From Bryobacteraceae bacterium (GTDB lineage: Bacteria > Acidobacteriota > Terriglobia > Bryobacterales > Bryobacteraceae), in the NCBI GenBank assembly GCA_026002875.1, contig BPGE01000001.1:4092001-4156000 (forward strand): 64,000 nucleotides of DNA, written 5' to 3'. The notes under the pieces are model-generated. The model did no database searches. It saw only the letters and a program-made list of their open reading frames with translations, and was not told where the DNA came from. Numbering within the stretch: the stretch's first letter is position 1; every line of letters begins with the position of its first letter. Of the stretch, positions 15,942 to 29,922 are shown piece after piece. The position numbers and the translations under genes are program-made.

Positions 15942-17296
15942 GACGGCCTCCTGTTCTGCGGCGCAGCCTGCTTCTGCTGGTCGGTCATCTTCTTGCGCAG
16001 TCCTTCTTTTTCAGCTTCGAACTTCGGCCGGCGGCTCAGGTCCTCGTCGCGGTCGAAGTATTGCCTGCCGTCGATGAAGACCTTCTCCACCCTGGCGTAG
16101 CTCGACAACGGGTGCTTGTCATAGATGACCAGGTCGGCGTCCTTGCCGGCCTCGATCGAGCCGACCCACTGGTCGATGGCCAGCTGCCTGGCCGGATTGA
16201 TGGTGATCATCGCCAGCGCCTCGTTCTCGCTGAGTCCGCCGTACTTGACCACCTTGGCGGCTTCCGTGTTCAGGCGGCGCATCAGCTCCGCCCCGCCGGC
16301 GTCGTCCGAGTTCAGGCTGACGAGCACTCCCTTGCGGTGCATGATGGCGGCGTTGTACGGGATGGCGTCGTAGGCTTCCACCTTGTAGCTCCACCAGTCG
16401 GAGAAGGTCGAAGCGTAGTGCCCCCGCTCGGCGATTTCCTTCGCCACCTTGTAGCCCTCCAGCACATGCTGGAACGTCACGCCGCGGATGTTGAAGTCAT
16501 CGAAGACGCGGATCAGCATGAGGATCTCGTCGGCGCGGTAGCAGTGAGCGTGGACGAGGCGCTTGCCTTCGAGCACTTCGACGAGGGGCTCGAGTTCCAG
16601 GTCGCGCCGCGGCGGCAGGTGCTTCTCCCCGCGCGCTTTCCGCGCTTCGTAGTCCTTCCATTCCCGCTGGTAGGCGCGGGCGCGGGTGAATGCGTCGCGA
16701 ATGACATCTTCCACGCCGAGCCGCGTGCCCGGATAGCGGAGGTTCTGCGGCGACGAAAGGCCCGGGATCTGCAGGCCCTGCGGCGAGCCCTGACGCTTGG
16801 GATTCTCGCCCAGCGCCATTTTGATGCTGGGCTTCGCCTTGTCGTAGATCAGGCCGCGGGCGTCGGCGCCCCAGCGCATCTTGAACACGACATTCTGCCC
16901 GCCGATCGAGTTGGCGCTGCCGTGCATCGAATTGCACACGGTGACGCCTCCAGCCAGCGCCTGATAGATCGAAATGGATTCGGGGTTGAGCATCTCCGCC
17001 ACGTTCACCATGGAGCTGACGCTGACGCTCGATTCATTGATGGAGTCGAGGGCGATGTGCGTGTGGGCGTCGATGATGCCGGGGATCACATGCTTGCCCG
17101 TGGCGTCGATCACGCGGGCGCCGGCGGGCGTCATCACCTTTTCGCCGACATCGGCGATCTTGCCGTCGCGGATGACGATCGAGCCGCGGAACGTGCCTTT
17201 CGTCACCGTGTAGATGGTGGCGTTCTGGATCACGGTGACCTCGGCGGACACGGGCGGCGCCGCCAGGAGCATGGCTGTCAGAATCGCGTGGCGCAT
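15938..17296 (-). CDS. Secreted metal-dependent amidohydrolase (imidazolonepropionase-like)
   Basis: This encodes 452 residues with a signal peptide (MRHAILTAMLLAAPPVSAE). The metal site looks complete: HTH in PGIIDAHTHIALD, His in RLVHAHCYRADE and TFQHVLEG, and Asp in VSLNSDDAGG. The C-terminal sandwich IEAGKDADLVIYDKHPLSS is typical of the imidazolonepropionase/prolidase-like subgroup. These hydrolyse C-N bonds of cyclic amides or dipeptides; the substrate here is unknown. It is the middle gene of three, 3 bases after one degenerate paralogue and 4 bases into the next. It would act in the periplasm or outside the cell. Confidence 0.9.
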   Translation of the reverse strand: MRHAILTAMLLAAPPVSAEVTVIQNATIYTVTKGTFRGSIVIRDGKIADVGEKVMTPAGARVIDATGKHVIPGIIDAHTHIALDSINESSVSVSSMVNVAEMLNPESISIYQALAGGVTVCNSMHGSANSIGGQNVVFKMRWGADARGLIYDKAKPSIKMALGENPKRQGSPQGLQIPGLSSPQNLRYPGTRLGVEDVIRDAFTRARAYQREWKDYEARKARGEKHLPPRRDLELEPLVEVLEGKRLVHAHCYRADEILMLIRVFDDFNIRGVTFQHVLEGYKVAKEIAERGHYASTFSDWWSYKVEAYDAIPYNAAIMHRKGVLVSLNSDDAGGAELMRRLNTEAAKVVKYGGLSENEALAMITINPARQLAIDQWVGSIEAGKDADLVIYDKHPLSSYARVEKVFIDGRQYFDRDEDLSRRPKFEAEKEGLRKKMTDQQKQAAPQNRRPS

Positions 17297-17299
17297 GGG

Positions 17300-18676
17300 T
17301 TACTGCTCCTCCTCTTCGGAAAGGCTGGGCGCGCGGCCTGCCGCGCCCGGCGCCTGTGGCGCCTCCGGCTCCGGCAGATAGCGGACGCCGTCGATGAAAA
17401 CCATGCGGATGCGCGTGCTGTCGTTGAACAGGTCGCCGTCGGCCAGAACCAGGTTGGCGATCTTGCCGCGCTCGATCGAACCCAGCCGGTCGGCGACGCC
17501 GTAGATCTCCGCAGCCGTCAGCGTGAGGGCGCGCAGCGCATCTTCGCGCTTCAGGCCGCGGTCGATCGACTGTTTGAGCGCCCGGAGCACGGCGCGGGGC
17601 GTTTCCAGCCCCTCGGAACTGACGGCCCACTTCACGCCCGCCTGCGAGAGTGCCGTCGGCGATGTGGGAGCGAGATCGCGGATCTTCAGCTCGCGGAAAC
17701 TCTCTTCTTCTTCTGGATCCGCATCGCGGTCGCGCGCGGGCCAGCGGACGTTGAGAATGACGGGCGTGCCGGTCTGTTTGAGGCGCGCGGCCATTTCATA
17801 GCCGCGGACGGCGCCATAGAGCACGGCGGGGGTTTTCAGATCCGCAGCCAGTTGCAGCATGCGCTCCATCTGCACCGGATCCGCGGCGGGCAGCAGGACC
17901 CGCTTTGCGCCCAGCACGCCCTCCAGGGCGCGGTCATAGGCGGGCCTCGGGATGTTCACCGGGTCGGCCGCGTACAGGGCGAGCGCCTCGCGGTAGTGCG
18001 CGGCGTCCAGCCAGAGCTGGCGGAAATAGGCCATGACGCCCATGGGCGTGGACGGGAAGCCGATGTAGCCGGAGGGCCTCAACGCGAGATACAGTCCGGC
18101 GTCTGGCGCCACCACCATGTCGCCCGCGGTCTTTCCGCCGAGGTTGATGACGGCGCCGTGGCCGGCGACGATGCCCTGGCGCGGAAATGTCACAGCCGTG
18201 GTGAAGCCCGCATTACGCGCCTGCCCGAGACGTGCGTCGCTGAGCTGCACCTGATCGGCGGCCCGCACCCAGCTGAAAGTGCCGGGACGGTCGCGCGGAC
18301 CCCACGAGCGCGTCTGCTGCTGCTGTTGCGGCTGCGCCTGCTGGGGCTGGGCCGTGCGCGCGGCAGCCGCGGGCTGCGCCTGCGCCGCCTGCGGCAGGCC
18401 CCACGTGCTCAGCGCATCAATGAGTCCCGGATACACCGTGAGGCCATTGCCTTCGATGATCCACGCTGAAGCCGGCACGTCGACCTTGGCGCCGACGGCG
18501 GCGATGACTCCGTTGCGGATCAGCACCGTGCCTTTCTCGATCACGGGGCCGTTGACGGGGACGATCCGCGCATCGCGGATCGCCGTCCAGTGGACGGTTT
18601 CGGCCAGCGCCGCGGTGATCAGGAATGCAAAGATCAGCAGCGCGGCCGCAAGGGCGGCCAGAAGGTTCTTCCTCAT
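17300..18676 (-). CDS. Secreted amidohydrolase-like protein, metal site degenerate
   Basis: This encodes 458 residues starting at MRKNLLAALAAALLIFAFL, a clear signal peptide; an in-frame ATG 42 bases upstream would only add a non-hydrophobic extension. The family N-terminal sandwich (RDARIVPVNGPVIEKGTVLI) and the C-terminal IERGKIANLVLADGDLF are present. The HxH position reads YPGLIDALSTWGL, with no histidine. A Gln/Ala-rich low-complexity stretch of about 35 residues follows directly (around 100-135) and is not normal for the family. It is the first gene of the trio and is divergent from purM, with only 35 bases between them. It is probably a non-catalytic partner. Confidence 0.85.
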   Translation of the reverse strand: MRKNLLAALAAALLIFAFLITAALAETVHWTAIRDARIVPVNGPVIEKGTVLIRNGVIAAVGAKVDVPASAWIIEGNGLTVYPGLIDALSTWGLPQAAQAQPAAAARTAQPQQAQPQQQQQTRSWGPRDRPGTFSWVRAADQVQLSDARLGQARNAGFTTAVTFPRQGIVAGHGAVINLGGKTAGDMVVAPDAGLYLALRPSGYIGFPSTPMGVMAYFRQLWLDAAHYREALALYAADPVNIPRPAYDRALEGVLGAKRVLLPAADPVQMERMLQLAADLKTPAVLYGAVRGYEMAARLKQTGTPVILNVRWPARDRDADPEEEESFRELKIRDLAPTSPTALSQAGVKWAVSSEGLETPRAVLRALKQSIDRGLKREDALRALTLTAAEIYGVADRLGSIERGKIANLVLADGDLFNDSTRIRMVFIDGVRYLPEPEAPQAPGAAGRAPSLSEEEEQ

Positions 18677-18711
18677 GGTGAATTCCCGTATTTTAAACTG
18701 GTGGTTCCCCA

Positions 18712-19755
18712 ATGCCAACTCGCAAATCCATCCGTTACGCTGACGCCGGCGTGAACATCGACGAAGCGGACCGGGCTGTCGGCTTCATCAGGGAAGCGGT
18801 AAAGAAGACGTTCACGCGCGGCGTGCTGGCGGGCATCGGTTCTTTTGGCGCAATGTACCGGCTGTCGGGTTACAGGCGGCCGGTCCTGGTCTCTTCCGCC
18901 GACGGAGTGGGCACCAAGCTGAAGCTTGCATTCCTCACGGGAAGGCACGACACGGTGGGCCAGGATCTGGTGAACCACTGCGTCAACGACATCGCCGTGC
19001 AGGGCGCCGAGCCGCTCTTCTTCCTCGATTACTTCGCCACGGGCAAGCTGGACTGGCGCGTGGCAGCCTCCGTGGTTTCAGGCCTGGCGAAGGCGTGCGA
19101 GGAAAACGGCTGCGCGCTGATCGGCGGCGAAACCGCCGAGATGCCCGGATTCTACGCGCCCGGCGAATATGACCTGGCGGGCTTCATCGTTGGCTGCGCG
19201 GAGCGCAGCCGCCTCCTGACGGGCGAAAAGATCCAGCCAGGCGACGTGCTTGTAGGGCTGCCGTCGACGGGGCTGCATACCAATGGCTACTCGCTGGCGC
19301 GCAAGCTGGTCTTCGAAGTTGCGAAGCTGACGCCGAAGAGCTACGTGGCGGAACTCGACGCCACCATCGGCGAGGAGCTGATGAAGGTGCACCGCAGCTA
19401 TCTGCGGCCTCTGCAGCGCCTGCAGAAGCACGGGCTCGTGCTCGGCGCGGCGCACATCACGGGCGGCGGCATCACCGACAACACGCCGCGCATGCTCCCC
19501 AAGGGGCTGGCGGCGCGCATCGACTGGGGCGCCTGGCCCGTCCCGCCGGTGTTCGAGTTCCTCAAGCGCATCGGCGCCATCCCCGACGACGACTACCGGC
19601 GCACCTTCAACCTCGGCATTGGCATGATCCTCGCCGTCCCGCAGAAGAAGATCGCGCGGGCGGCCCGGCTGCTGGAGAGGATGAAAGAGCCGTATTATCT
19701 GATTGGCGAAGTGATCCGGCAGCCGCGGGGCAAGGGGCGCGTGATCTACGCCTAG
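18712..19755 (+). CDS. purM: Phosphoribosylformylglycinamidine cyclo-ligase PurM
   Basis: This encodes 347 residues, the usual length for AIR synthetase, which closes the imidazole ring in step five of purine synthesis using ATP. Recognisable segments are YADAGVNIDEADRAV at the start, SSADGVGTKLKLAF, GGETAEMPGFY and the C-terminal FNLGIGMILAVP. The start is MPTRKSIRY; no internal ATG would keep the N-terminal domain, and the ribosome site is weak. The promoter must lie in the 35-base gap or inside the opposing amidohydrolase gene. purN follows after 30 bases, so they form a purine operon. Confidence 0.96.
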   Translation: MPTRKSIRYADAGVNIDEADRAVGFIREAVKKTFTRGVLAGIGSFGAMYRLSGYRRPVLVSSADGVGTKLKLAFLTGRHDTVGQDLVNHCVNDIAVQGAEPLFFLDYFATGKLDWRVAASVVSGLAKACEENGCALIGGETAEMPGFYAPGEYDLAGFIVGCAERSRLLTGEKIQPGDVLVGLPSTGLHTNGYSLARKLVFEVAKLTPKSYVAELDATIGEELMKVHRSYLRPLQRLQKHGLVLGAAHITGGGITDNTPRMLPKGLAARIDWGAWPVPPVFEFLKRIGAIPDDDYRRTFNLGIGMILAVPQKKIARAARLLERMKEPYYLIGEVIRQPRGKGRVIYA

Positions 19756-19785
19756 AGCCCCGGACGCCGGAGGGAGGTGCTGTCC

Positions 19786-20391
19786 ATGAAGCGCATCGCC
19801 GTGCTGGCCTCGGGCCGCGGCTCGAATTTTGAAGCGATCGCCCGCAATGTGAAGGAAGGACGGCTCGCTGCGGAGATCGCCGCGCTGGTGGCGAACAATC
19901 CTGAAGCGCGGGCGCTGGACATCGCGCGGGAACATGGCATTCACGCCATTTCCCTCCCGTCGAAGGGCATCGACTCCGACACCTACGCCGCCATGGTGCG
20001 CGATGCGCTTCAGCCCCTGAACGTCGATCTGATCTGCCTCGCCGGCTTCATGCGCCGTGTGGGCGCTCCGCTCCTGGAGGCCTACCCAATGCGCATCCTG
20101 AACATCCACCCGTCGCTGCTGCCCGCGTTTCCCGGACTGAACGTGCAGCAGCAGGCGATCGACTACGGGGTCAAGTACTCGGGCTGCACGGTGCACTTCG
20201 TCGACGCAGGGCTCGACACCGGGCCGATCATCGCGCAGGCTGCCGTGCCGGTGCTGGACGATGACACGGCCGAAACGCTGGCAGCCCGCATTCTGGTGGA
20301 AGAGCACCGGATTTACAGCGAAGCGATCGCCCTGGTGCTGAGCGGCGCCTACCGCATTGAAGGACGGCGCGTGATCCGCACGGCGGGCTGA
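19786..20391 (+). CDS. purN: Phosphoribosylglycinamide formyltransferase PurN
   Basis: This encodes 201 residues. PurN transfers the formyl group of 10-formyl-tetrahydrofolate to GAR, step three of purine synthesis. The motifs are VLASGRGSNFEA at the N-terminus, NIHPSLLPAFPG with the catalytic His, and VHFVDAGLDTGPII with the catalytic Asp. The ATG at 19786 has GGAGG 8 bases ahead; a GTG three codons earlier lies inside that same site and is less likely. It directly follows purM. Confidence 0.96.
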   Translation: MKRIAVLASGRGSNFEAIARNVKEGRLAAEIAALVANNPEARALDIAREHGIHAISLPSKGIDSDTYAAMVRDALQPLNVDLICLAGFMRRVGAPLLEAYPMRILNIHPSLLPAFPGLNVQQQAIDYGVKYSGCTVHFVDAGLDTGPIIAQAAVPVLDDDTAETLAARILVEEHRIYSEAIALVLSGAYRIEGRRVIRTAG

Positions 20392-20428
20392 GACCGCAGG
20401 GCTGCGGCCGCATGACATCATAAAAGCC

Positions 20429-21853
20429 ATGAGCCGGATCCTGATGGTCGCCTCCGAGGCGGTGCCGTTCGCCAAGTCTGGCGGCCTGGCCGACGTTGTC
20501 GGCGCGCTGCCGGCGGCGCTGCAGCGGCAGGGCGAAGAAGTCGCCGTCATCATGCCGCGCTACCGCTCGATTCCGTGGCATGAGACCGAGAGCGCCTTCG
20601 ACAACATGGTGGTCTACGCGGGGGCGACGCCCTACCGTGTGGACCTGCGGACGAAGGTGCACCGCGGCGTGCGGTTCTTTTTTGTCGAGGCGCCGTACTT
20701 CTTCGACCGGGAAGGGCTGTACAACCACCACGGCGCGGATTTCGGCGACAACCACCGGCGTTTCGCCGTGCTGGCGCTCGCCGCTCTGGGAGCGGCGCAG
20801 ACCGTGTTTCCCTGCGACATCCTGCACTGCCACGACTGGCAGGCGGCGCTCGTGCCCGTCTACAAGATGGATCAGCAGCACTCCAACCCGCTGTTGGCAG
20901 GCACGAAGACGGTCCTCACGATCCACAACCTCGGCTATCAGGGGCGGTTCCACCGCACGCAGTTTCCCGATCTGGGGCTCAACTGGGGCTGGTTCACGCC
21001 GGACAAGCTTGAGTACTACGGCGACGTGAACTTCCTGAAGGGCGGCATCGCCACCGCGGACTGGCTGACGACGGTGAGCCCGACCTACGCGCGCGAGATT
21101 CAGACGCCGGAAGGCGGCTTCGGTCTGGATGGAATTCTGCGCCACCGCAGCGATGCGCTCACCGGGATTCTGAACGGCGTCGATTACGAGGAGTGGAACC
21201 CGGAGACGGATCCCTTCCTGCCCGCGCATTATTCGGTGCATGACCTGTCAGGCAAACGGGTCTGCAAGAAGGCGCTTCTGGAGGAGTTCGGCCTTGATGC
21301 GCATAATCTGGAGCGTCCGCTGATCGGCATCGTCAGCCGCTTTGCGCCGCAGAAGGGCTTCGACCTGATTGCGGGCATCGGCCACTTCTTCGAGGAAACA
21401 GACGCGCAGCTGGTGGTGCTGGGCAGCGGCGAATGGCGCTACGTGCACCTGTTCGAGGAGTGGCACCGCTGGAAGCCGCGCCAGATCGCGGTCTGGGTGG
21501 GCTACAACAATCCGCTGGCGCACCGCATTGAAGCGGGCGCCGACATCTTCCTGATGCCCAGCCAGTACGAGCCCTGCGGTCTGAACCAGATCTACAGCCT
21601 GCGCTACGGCACCGTGCCCGTGGTGCGCGCCGTCGGCGGGCTGGATGATACGATTCAGGAAGACACCGGATTCAAGTTTCACGAATATTCGGTCGGCGCG
21701 CTGTACGATACGCTGCGCGTGGCCGTGGGCGCCTACCGCAACCGGGACGCCTGGACCGAACGGATGCGGCGCGGCATGTCGAAGGATTATTCGTGGGACG
21801 CGTCGGCGCGCCAGTATTCGGCCCTCTACTCCAGACTGCTGGGACGGGGCTGA
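20429..21853 (+). CDS. glgA: Glycogen (starch) synthase GlgA
   Basis: This encodes 474 residues, typical of bacterial GT5 glycogen synthase, which extends alpha-1,4-glucan from ADP-glucose. The ADP-glucose motif KSGGLADVVGALP is at 16-28. DILHCHDWQAALVP, SPTYAREIQTPEGGFGLDG and the C-terminal catalytic PSQYEPCGLNQIYSLRYGT are intact. The start MSRILMVASEAVPFAKSGG is standard for the family. It lies 37 bases after purN, with a small CCGCAG/CTGCGG hairpin in the gap, so it may be partly uncoupled. Other glycogen genes are not in the window. Confidence 0.95.
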   Translation: MSRILMVASEAVPFAKSGGLADVVGALPAALQRQGEEVAVIMPRYRSIPWHETESAFDNMVVYAGATPYRVDLRTKVHRGVRFFFVEAPYFFDREGLYNHHGADFGDNHRRFAVLALAALGAAQTVFPCDILHCHDWQAALVPVYKMDQQHSNPLLAGTKTVLTIHNLGYQGRFHRTQFPDLGLNWGWFTPDKLEYYGDVNFLKGGIATADWLTTVSPTYAREIQTPEGGFGLDGILRHRSDALTGILNGVDYEEWNPETDPFLPAHYSVHDLSGKRVCKKALLEEFGLDAHNLERPLIGIVSRFAPQKGFDLIAGIGHFFEETDAQLVVLGSGEWRYVHLFEEWHRWKPRQIAVWVGYNNPLAHRIEAGADIFLMPSQYEPCGLNQIYSLRYGTVPVVRAVGGLDDTIQEDTGFKFHEYSVGALYDTLRVAVGAYRNRDAWTERMRRGMSKDYSWDASARQYSALYSRLLGRG

Positions 21854-21904
21854 ATCCCGCGCGGCAGCCGGATCATCGAACGAGTTGGAGCAACAATACA
21901 ATCC

Positions 21905-22237
21905 ATGGCTGGACAAAACGTACTGGAATTGACGGACGGAAATTTTGACACCGAAGTTCTCAACAGCGATCTTCCCGTGCTTGTCGACTTCTGGGCCGAA
22001 TGGTGCGCGCCCTGCCGGATGATCGCCCCCACGGTGGACGCGATCGCCGATGAATACTCGGGACGTCTGAAAGTGGGCAAGGTGAACGTCGACTACAACA
22101 GCCAGGTGGCCGCCCGCTACATGATCCGCGGCATCCCCACGCTGCTGCTTTTCCGCGGCGGCAAAGTGGTGGATCAGCGCGTGGGCGCGGTGGGCAAGGT
22201 CGAACTGGTCAAGATGATCGAGCCGCACCTCGGCTGA
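21905..22237 (+). CDS. trxA: Thioredoxin
   Basis: This encodes a 110-residue single-domain thioredoxin. The redox site is [10 protein letters not shown] with Cys34 and Cys37; the less common Ala replaces the Gly of the textbook WCGPC, as in a number of bacterial thioredoxins. The cis-proline loop is [11 protein letters not shown]. It is a cytoplasmic disulfide reductase working with thioredoxin reductase. It sits 51 bases after glgA and ends in a perfect hairpin shared with the convergent LysR gene. Confidence 0.95.
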   Translation: MAGQNVLELTDGNFDTEVLNSDLPVLVDFWAEWCAPCRMIAPTVDAIADEYSGRLKVGKVNVDYNSQVAARYMIRGIPTLLLFRGGKVVDQRVGAVGKVELVKMIEPHLG

Positions 22238-22264
22238 TTCCGGGTTCCCCGTTCTGGCGCACAA

Positions 22265-22291
22265 GGGCGGCCGCGTTCCCGTCGGCCGCCC
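22265..22291. terminator. Symmetric hairpin between convergent trxA and the lysR-type gene
   Basis: A perfect 9-bp stem (GGGCGGCCG/CGGCCGCCC) with a 9-base loop lies in the 69-base convergent gap. Being symmetric it could serve both strands. Neither side has a T-run, so strength is uncertain. Confidence 0.5.
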
Positions 22292-22306
22292 GCAGTGTCT
22301 CTGGCG

Positions 22307-23185
22307 TCAGGCGGCCTGACGCAGGACCTCAAGAAAGACCCGCGCTGCCGCTGTCAACACTTTCCGGCGGCGCTGCAGCACCCCCAGCGGCCGCGTCAGC
22401 GGCTCCTCCAGCCGCACCGCCACCAGGCGCCCTTCCGCTGCATCCGGCGCCAGCATCGGCAGAGGCAGGATGGCCACAGCCTGCTCGATGCGCAGCGCCT
22501 CCTTCATGCTCTGGATGTTGTCGAACCGCAGCGGCACCTGCACGCGCACTCCGTGCTCGCGCAGGAACCGCTCGATCTCGCGGCTGATGGGCAGGTCTTC
22601 GTCGAATCCGATCAGCGTCTCCCCCGACAGCTCGGCCACGGAAACGCTCTTGCGGCGCGCAAGCCGGTGGCCCGGATTGCAGGCCACCACCATGGGCTCC
22701 TCGCGCCACGGCGACGCCGAAACCTCGCGCGTGGAGCATGGATAGCTCACAAGCCCCAGATCCACACGGTCCTCCGCCACCGCCTGATACACCTTTTCCG
22801 GCCTCAGGTAGCTGACCTCGATCCGCACGCCCGGCATGCGCCGCCGGAACTCTTCCTCGAGCCGGGCCATCTCGCTCAGCCCCACGGAATAGATCGCCGC
22901 CACGCGCACGACGCTGTTGCGCTCCGTCTTCAGCTCTTCCAGCTGCGCCAGCAGATCCTGGCGCCGCCGCAGCACGTCGCGCGCGAAATCGTACAGCAGC
23001 TGGCCCGCCGGCAGCACGTTCAGCGGACGGCGCGAGCGGTCCAGAAGCTGCACGCCCAGCCGCCGTTCCATTTCCTGCACCGCCTGGCTCGCGGCCGATT
23101 GCGTCAGACGGTTCATCGCCGCCCCGCGGCTGATGCTGCGCGTCTGGGCGATGTCCCTGAAAAGCTGGAGCTGGTCGAGATCCAT
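22307..23185 (-). CDS. LysR-family transcriptional regulator, divergent from gltBD
   Basis: This encodes 292 residues. The N-terminal winged helix (about 1-60) has the usual LysR sequence FRDIAQTRSISRGAAMNRLT and SQAVQEMERRLGVQLLDR. The effector domain spans about 90-290. It is divergent from the glutamate synthase genes, an arrangement like gltC-gltAB in Bacillus, so it probably regulates gltBD and itself; the effector (2-oxoglutarate or glutamate in GltC) is unknown here. The start is odd: GGAGG sits only one base before the ATG, and no in-frame alternative is nearby. Confidence 0.9.
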   Translation of the reverse strand: MDLDQLQLFRDIAQTRSISRGAAMNRLTQSAASQAVQEMERRLGVQLLDRSRRPLNVLPAGQLLYDFARDVLRRRQDLLAQLEELKTERNSVVRVAAIYSVGLSEMARLEEEFRRRMPGVRIEVSYLRPEKVYQAVAEDRVDLGLVSYPCSTREVSASPWREEPMVVACNPGHRLARRKSVSVAELSGETLIGFDEDLPISREIERFLREHGVRVQVPLRFDNIQSMKEALRIEQAVAILPLPMLAPDAAEGRLVAVRLEEPLTRPLGVLQRRRKVLTAAARVFLEVLRQAA

Positions 23186-23241
23186 GCCTCCTCGATTTCT
23201 AACATAAGCAGATCCGATGAAGCAAGCAGAGACTTTCAGCT

Positions 23242-23270
23242 TGACTAATGAACGGGCCGCCCCTATACTG
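23242..23270 (+). promoter_or_regulatory. Sigma-70-type promoter of gltB
   Basis: TTGACT (23242-23247), a 17-base spacer, then TATACT (23265-23270). Transcription would begin near 23277, about 20 bases before the gltB start. It lies in the divergent region with the LysR gene, so a LysR site should be close, but I could not single one out. Confidence 0.7.
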
Positions 23271-23296
23271 AAGTTTCTCCCCGATCGAGACCGGTG

Positions 23297-27907
<4,611 letters not shown>

Positions 27908-27946
27908 GGAGTGTTTCTGTGAAGTGCATTGGCCAGGAGGTTCAGC

Positions 27947-29371
27947 GTGGGTAAGCCGACGGGCTTCATGGAATATCAGCGCGAGTCATTCGGGCGCCGC
28001 CCGGTCGAGGAGCGCGTCCGCGACTGGTTCGAAGTGTACGTGCCGCTGCCGGAGGACCGCGTGCGCAAACAGGGCGCGCGGTGCATGGACTGCGGCGTGC
28101 CCTTCTGCCACACGGGCTGTCCGCTGACGAATCTGATCCCGGACTGGAACGATCTCGTCTACAAAGGCCGCTGGCGCGAAGCGATCCGCGAGCTGCACGC
28201 GACGAACAACTTCCCCGAATTCACGTCGCGCATCTGCCCCGCCCCGTGCGAGTCGGCGTGCGTGCTGGGCATCAACGAACCTCCCGTGTCGATCAAGGCG
28301 ATCGAGCGCGCCATCATCGACCGCGCCTGGGCCGAAGGCTGGATCCAGCCCGAGCCGCCGCTGGAGCGCACCGGCAAGCGCGTGGCCGTCGTCGGCTCCG
28401 GTCCGGCAGGCCTCGCTGCAGCGCAGCAGCTGGCGCGCAAGGGCCATCTGGTGACCGTGTTCGAGAAAGCCGACCGCATCGGCGGGCTGCTGCGGTACGG
28501 CATCCCGGACTTCAAGATGGAAAAGCATCACATTGACCGCCGCATGGCGCAGATGGAGGCGGAGGGCGTCACGTTCCGCACGCGCTGCCATGTGGGCGTG
28601 GATGTGACGGTGGAAGAGTTGCGCAAACAGTTCCACGCCATCGTGCTGGCGGGAGGCGCGGAGCAGCCGCGCGACCTGCGCGTGCCGGGGCGGGAACTGA
28701 AGGGAATCCATTTCGCGATGGAGTTCCTGCCGCTCAACAACAAACGCAACGCGGGCGACGAGATTCCCGCGGGCGAATGGATCTCTGCGGCGGGCAAGAA
28801 CGTGATCATCATTGGCGGCGGCGATACGGGCGCAGACTGCCTGGGCACGTCGATCCGGCACGGCGCGAAGTCGATCCGGCAGTTCGAGATCATGCCCATG
28901 CCCCCTAGCGAGCGCAGCCCGCAGACGCCCTGGCCGCTGTGGCCCTACCAGCTGCGGAGCGAGACGTCGCACGAAGAAGGCGGCGAGCGGATCTGGAGCA
29001 TTTCGACGCTCGAGTTTCTCGGCGATGAAAACGGCCATGTGCGGGCGCTGCGCACCACGCGCGTGGGACCGCCGCCGAAGTTCGAGCCGCTGCCCGGCAC
29101 GGAGGAAGTCTACGAAGCCGAGCTGGTGCTTCTGGCGATGGGCTTCACGGGACCGGTGAAGAACGGGCTGCTTGAACAGCTGGGCGTTGAATTCGACGCC
29201 CGCGGCAACGTGAAAGCGGACGAGAACTTCATGACCTCGGTGCCGGGCGTGTTCGCCGCCGGCGACGTGCGCCGCGGCCAGTCGCTGGTGGTGTGGGCCA
29301 TCGCCGAAGGCCGCAAGGCGGCCGAAGGCGTGCACGAGTGGCTGATGAGCCAGCCGGTGCCGGAGGTGTAA
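27947..29371 (+). CDS. gltD: Glutamate synthase (NADPH) small subunit
   Basis: This encodes 474 residues and passes electrons from NADPH through FAD and two [4Fe-4S] clusters to GltB. The N-terminal cysteines are Cys46, Cys49, Cys54 and Cys58 ([13 protein letters not shown]) and Cys97, Cys101, Cys105 (CPAPCESAC). The FAD motif [18 protein letters not shown] and the NADPH motif [15 protein letters not shown] follow. The start is GTG (GKPTGFMEY) with AGGAGG 6 bases ahead; an upstream in-frame start has no site. The 39-base gap from gltB indicates one operon. Confidence 0.96.
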   Translation: MGKPTGFMEYQRESFGRRPVEERVRDWFEVYVPLPEDRVRKQGARCMDCGVPFCHTGCPLTNLIPDWNDLVYKGRWREAIRELHATNNFPEFTSRICPAPCESACVLGINEPPVSIKAIERAIIDRAWAEGWIQPEPPLERTGKRVAVVGSGPAGLAAAQQLARKGHLVTVFEKADRIGGLLRYGIPDFKMEKHHIDRRMAQMEAEGVTFRTRCHVGVDVTVEELRKQFHAIVLAGGAEQPRDLRVPGRELKGIHFAMEFLPLNNKRNAGDEIPAGEWISAAGKNVIIIGGGDTGADCLGTSIRHGAKSIRQFEIMPMPPSERSPQTPWPLWPYQLRSETSHEEGGERIWSISTLEFLGDENGHVRALRTTRVGPPPKFEPLPGTEEVYEAELVLLAMGFTGPVKNGLLEQLGVEFDARGNVKADENFMTSVPGVFAAGDVRRGQSLVVWAIAEGRKAAEGVHEWLMSQPVPEV

Positions 29372-29392
29372 GCCGGGCGCAGGGCGCGAGCA

Positions 29393-29908
29393 TCAGCTTT
29401 TGCCACGCGCCGCGCCAGCGCGCCGTTTCACTGCGTTGACGGCCGGTTGAGGGGCTTGCCGCACGGACTTCTTCTGTTTTGCTGCCGCTGGCGGGGCGTG
29501 TTTGCTGAGCAGGGACTTCAGCTGCGTCCAGTTCCGCCGCGCCGTTTCCGGGTCGGTCTTGAGGCGGATCAGATCGCTGCTGCTTTTGTCGGGCAGGACG
29601 CCCTTTTCCCACCGCTTCACGCTGGCCACGCCGACACCCAGATATTCGGCGAATTCGCGTTGTGAAAGGCCGAGGCGGCGGCGCGATTCGCGGATCTCCT
29701 CCTGAGTGAGGATTCCGGCCAGGCGGCGATAGGTGGCATCGACGAGGCGGCCGTGATCCCTGAGGCGGTCCCAGGGGATCGTAATGAAGCCGCAGACGTC
29801 GCAGACGTGAACCGTGTCTTCCACTTCAAAAGAGATTCCGTGGATCTCATGGGGGACCGGGGTTCGCTTTCTGTGCATTCGCCCCTTCCCGCAATCCACA
29901 CATCTCAT
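29393..29908 (-). CDS. MqsA-like antitoxin: YgiT zinc finger plus HTH
   Basis: This encodes 171 residues. The N-terminal zinc finger uses Cys3, Cys6, Cys36 and Cys39 (MRCVDCGKG and CDVCGFI), as in YgiT/MqsA. An HTH_3-like domain follows at about 71-105 ([30 protein letters not shown]). The last 40 residues are a Lys/Ala-rich basic tail longer than in E. coli MqsA. ATG at 29908 has AAAGGA 6 bases ahead; another ATG at 29923 overlaps the upstream stop but has no site. The gene follows its presumed toxin, the same order as mqsRA, and should bind the palindrome upstream of that gene. Confidence 0.85.
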   Translation of the reverse strand: MRCVDCGKGRMHRKRTPVPHEIHGISFEVEDTVHVCDVCGFITIPWDRLRDHGRLVDATYRRLAGILTQEEIRESRRRLGLSQREFAEYLGVGVASVKRWEKGVLPDKSSSDLIRLKTDPETARRNWTQLKSLLSKHAPPAAAKQKKSVRQAPQPAVNAVKRRAGAARGKS

Positions 29909-29922
29909 GGGCGATCCTTTCA

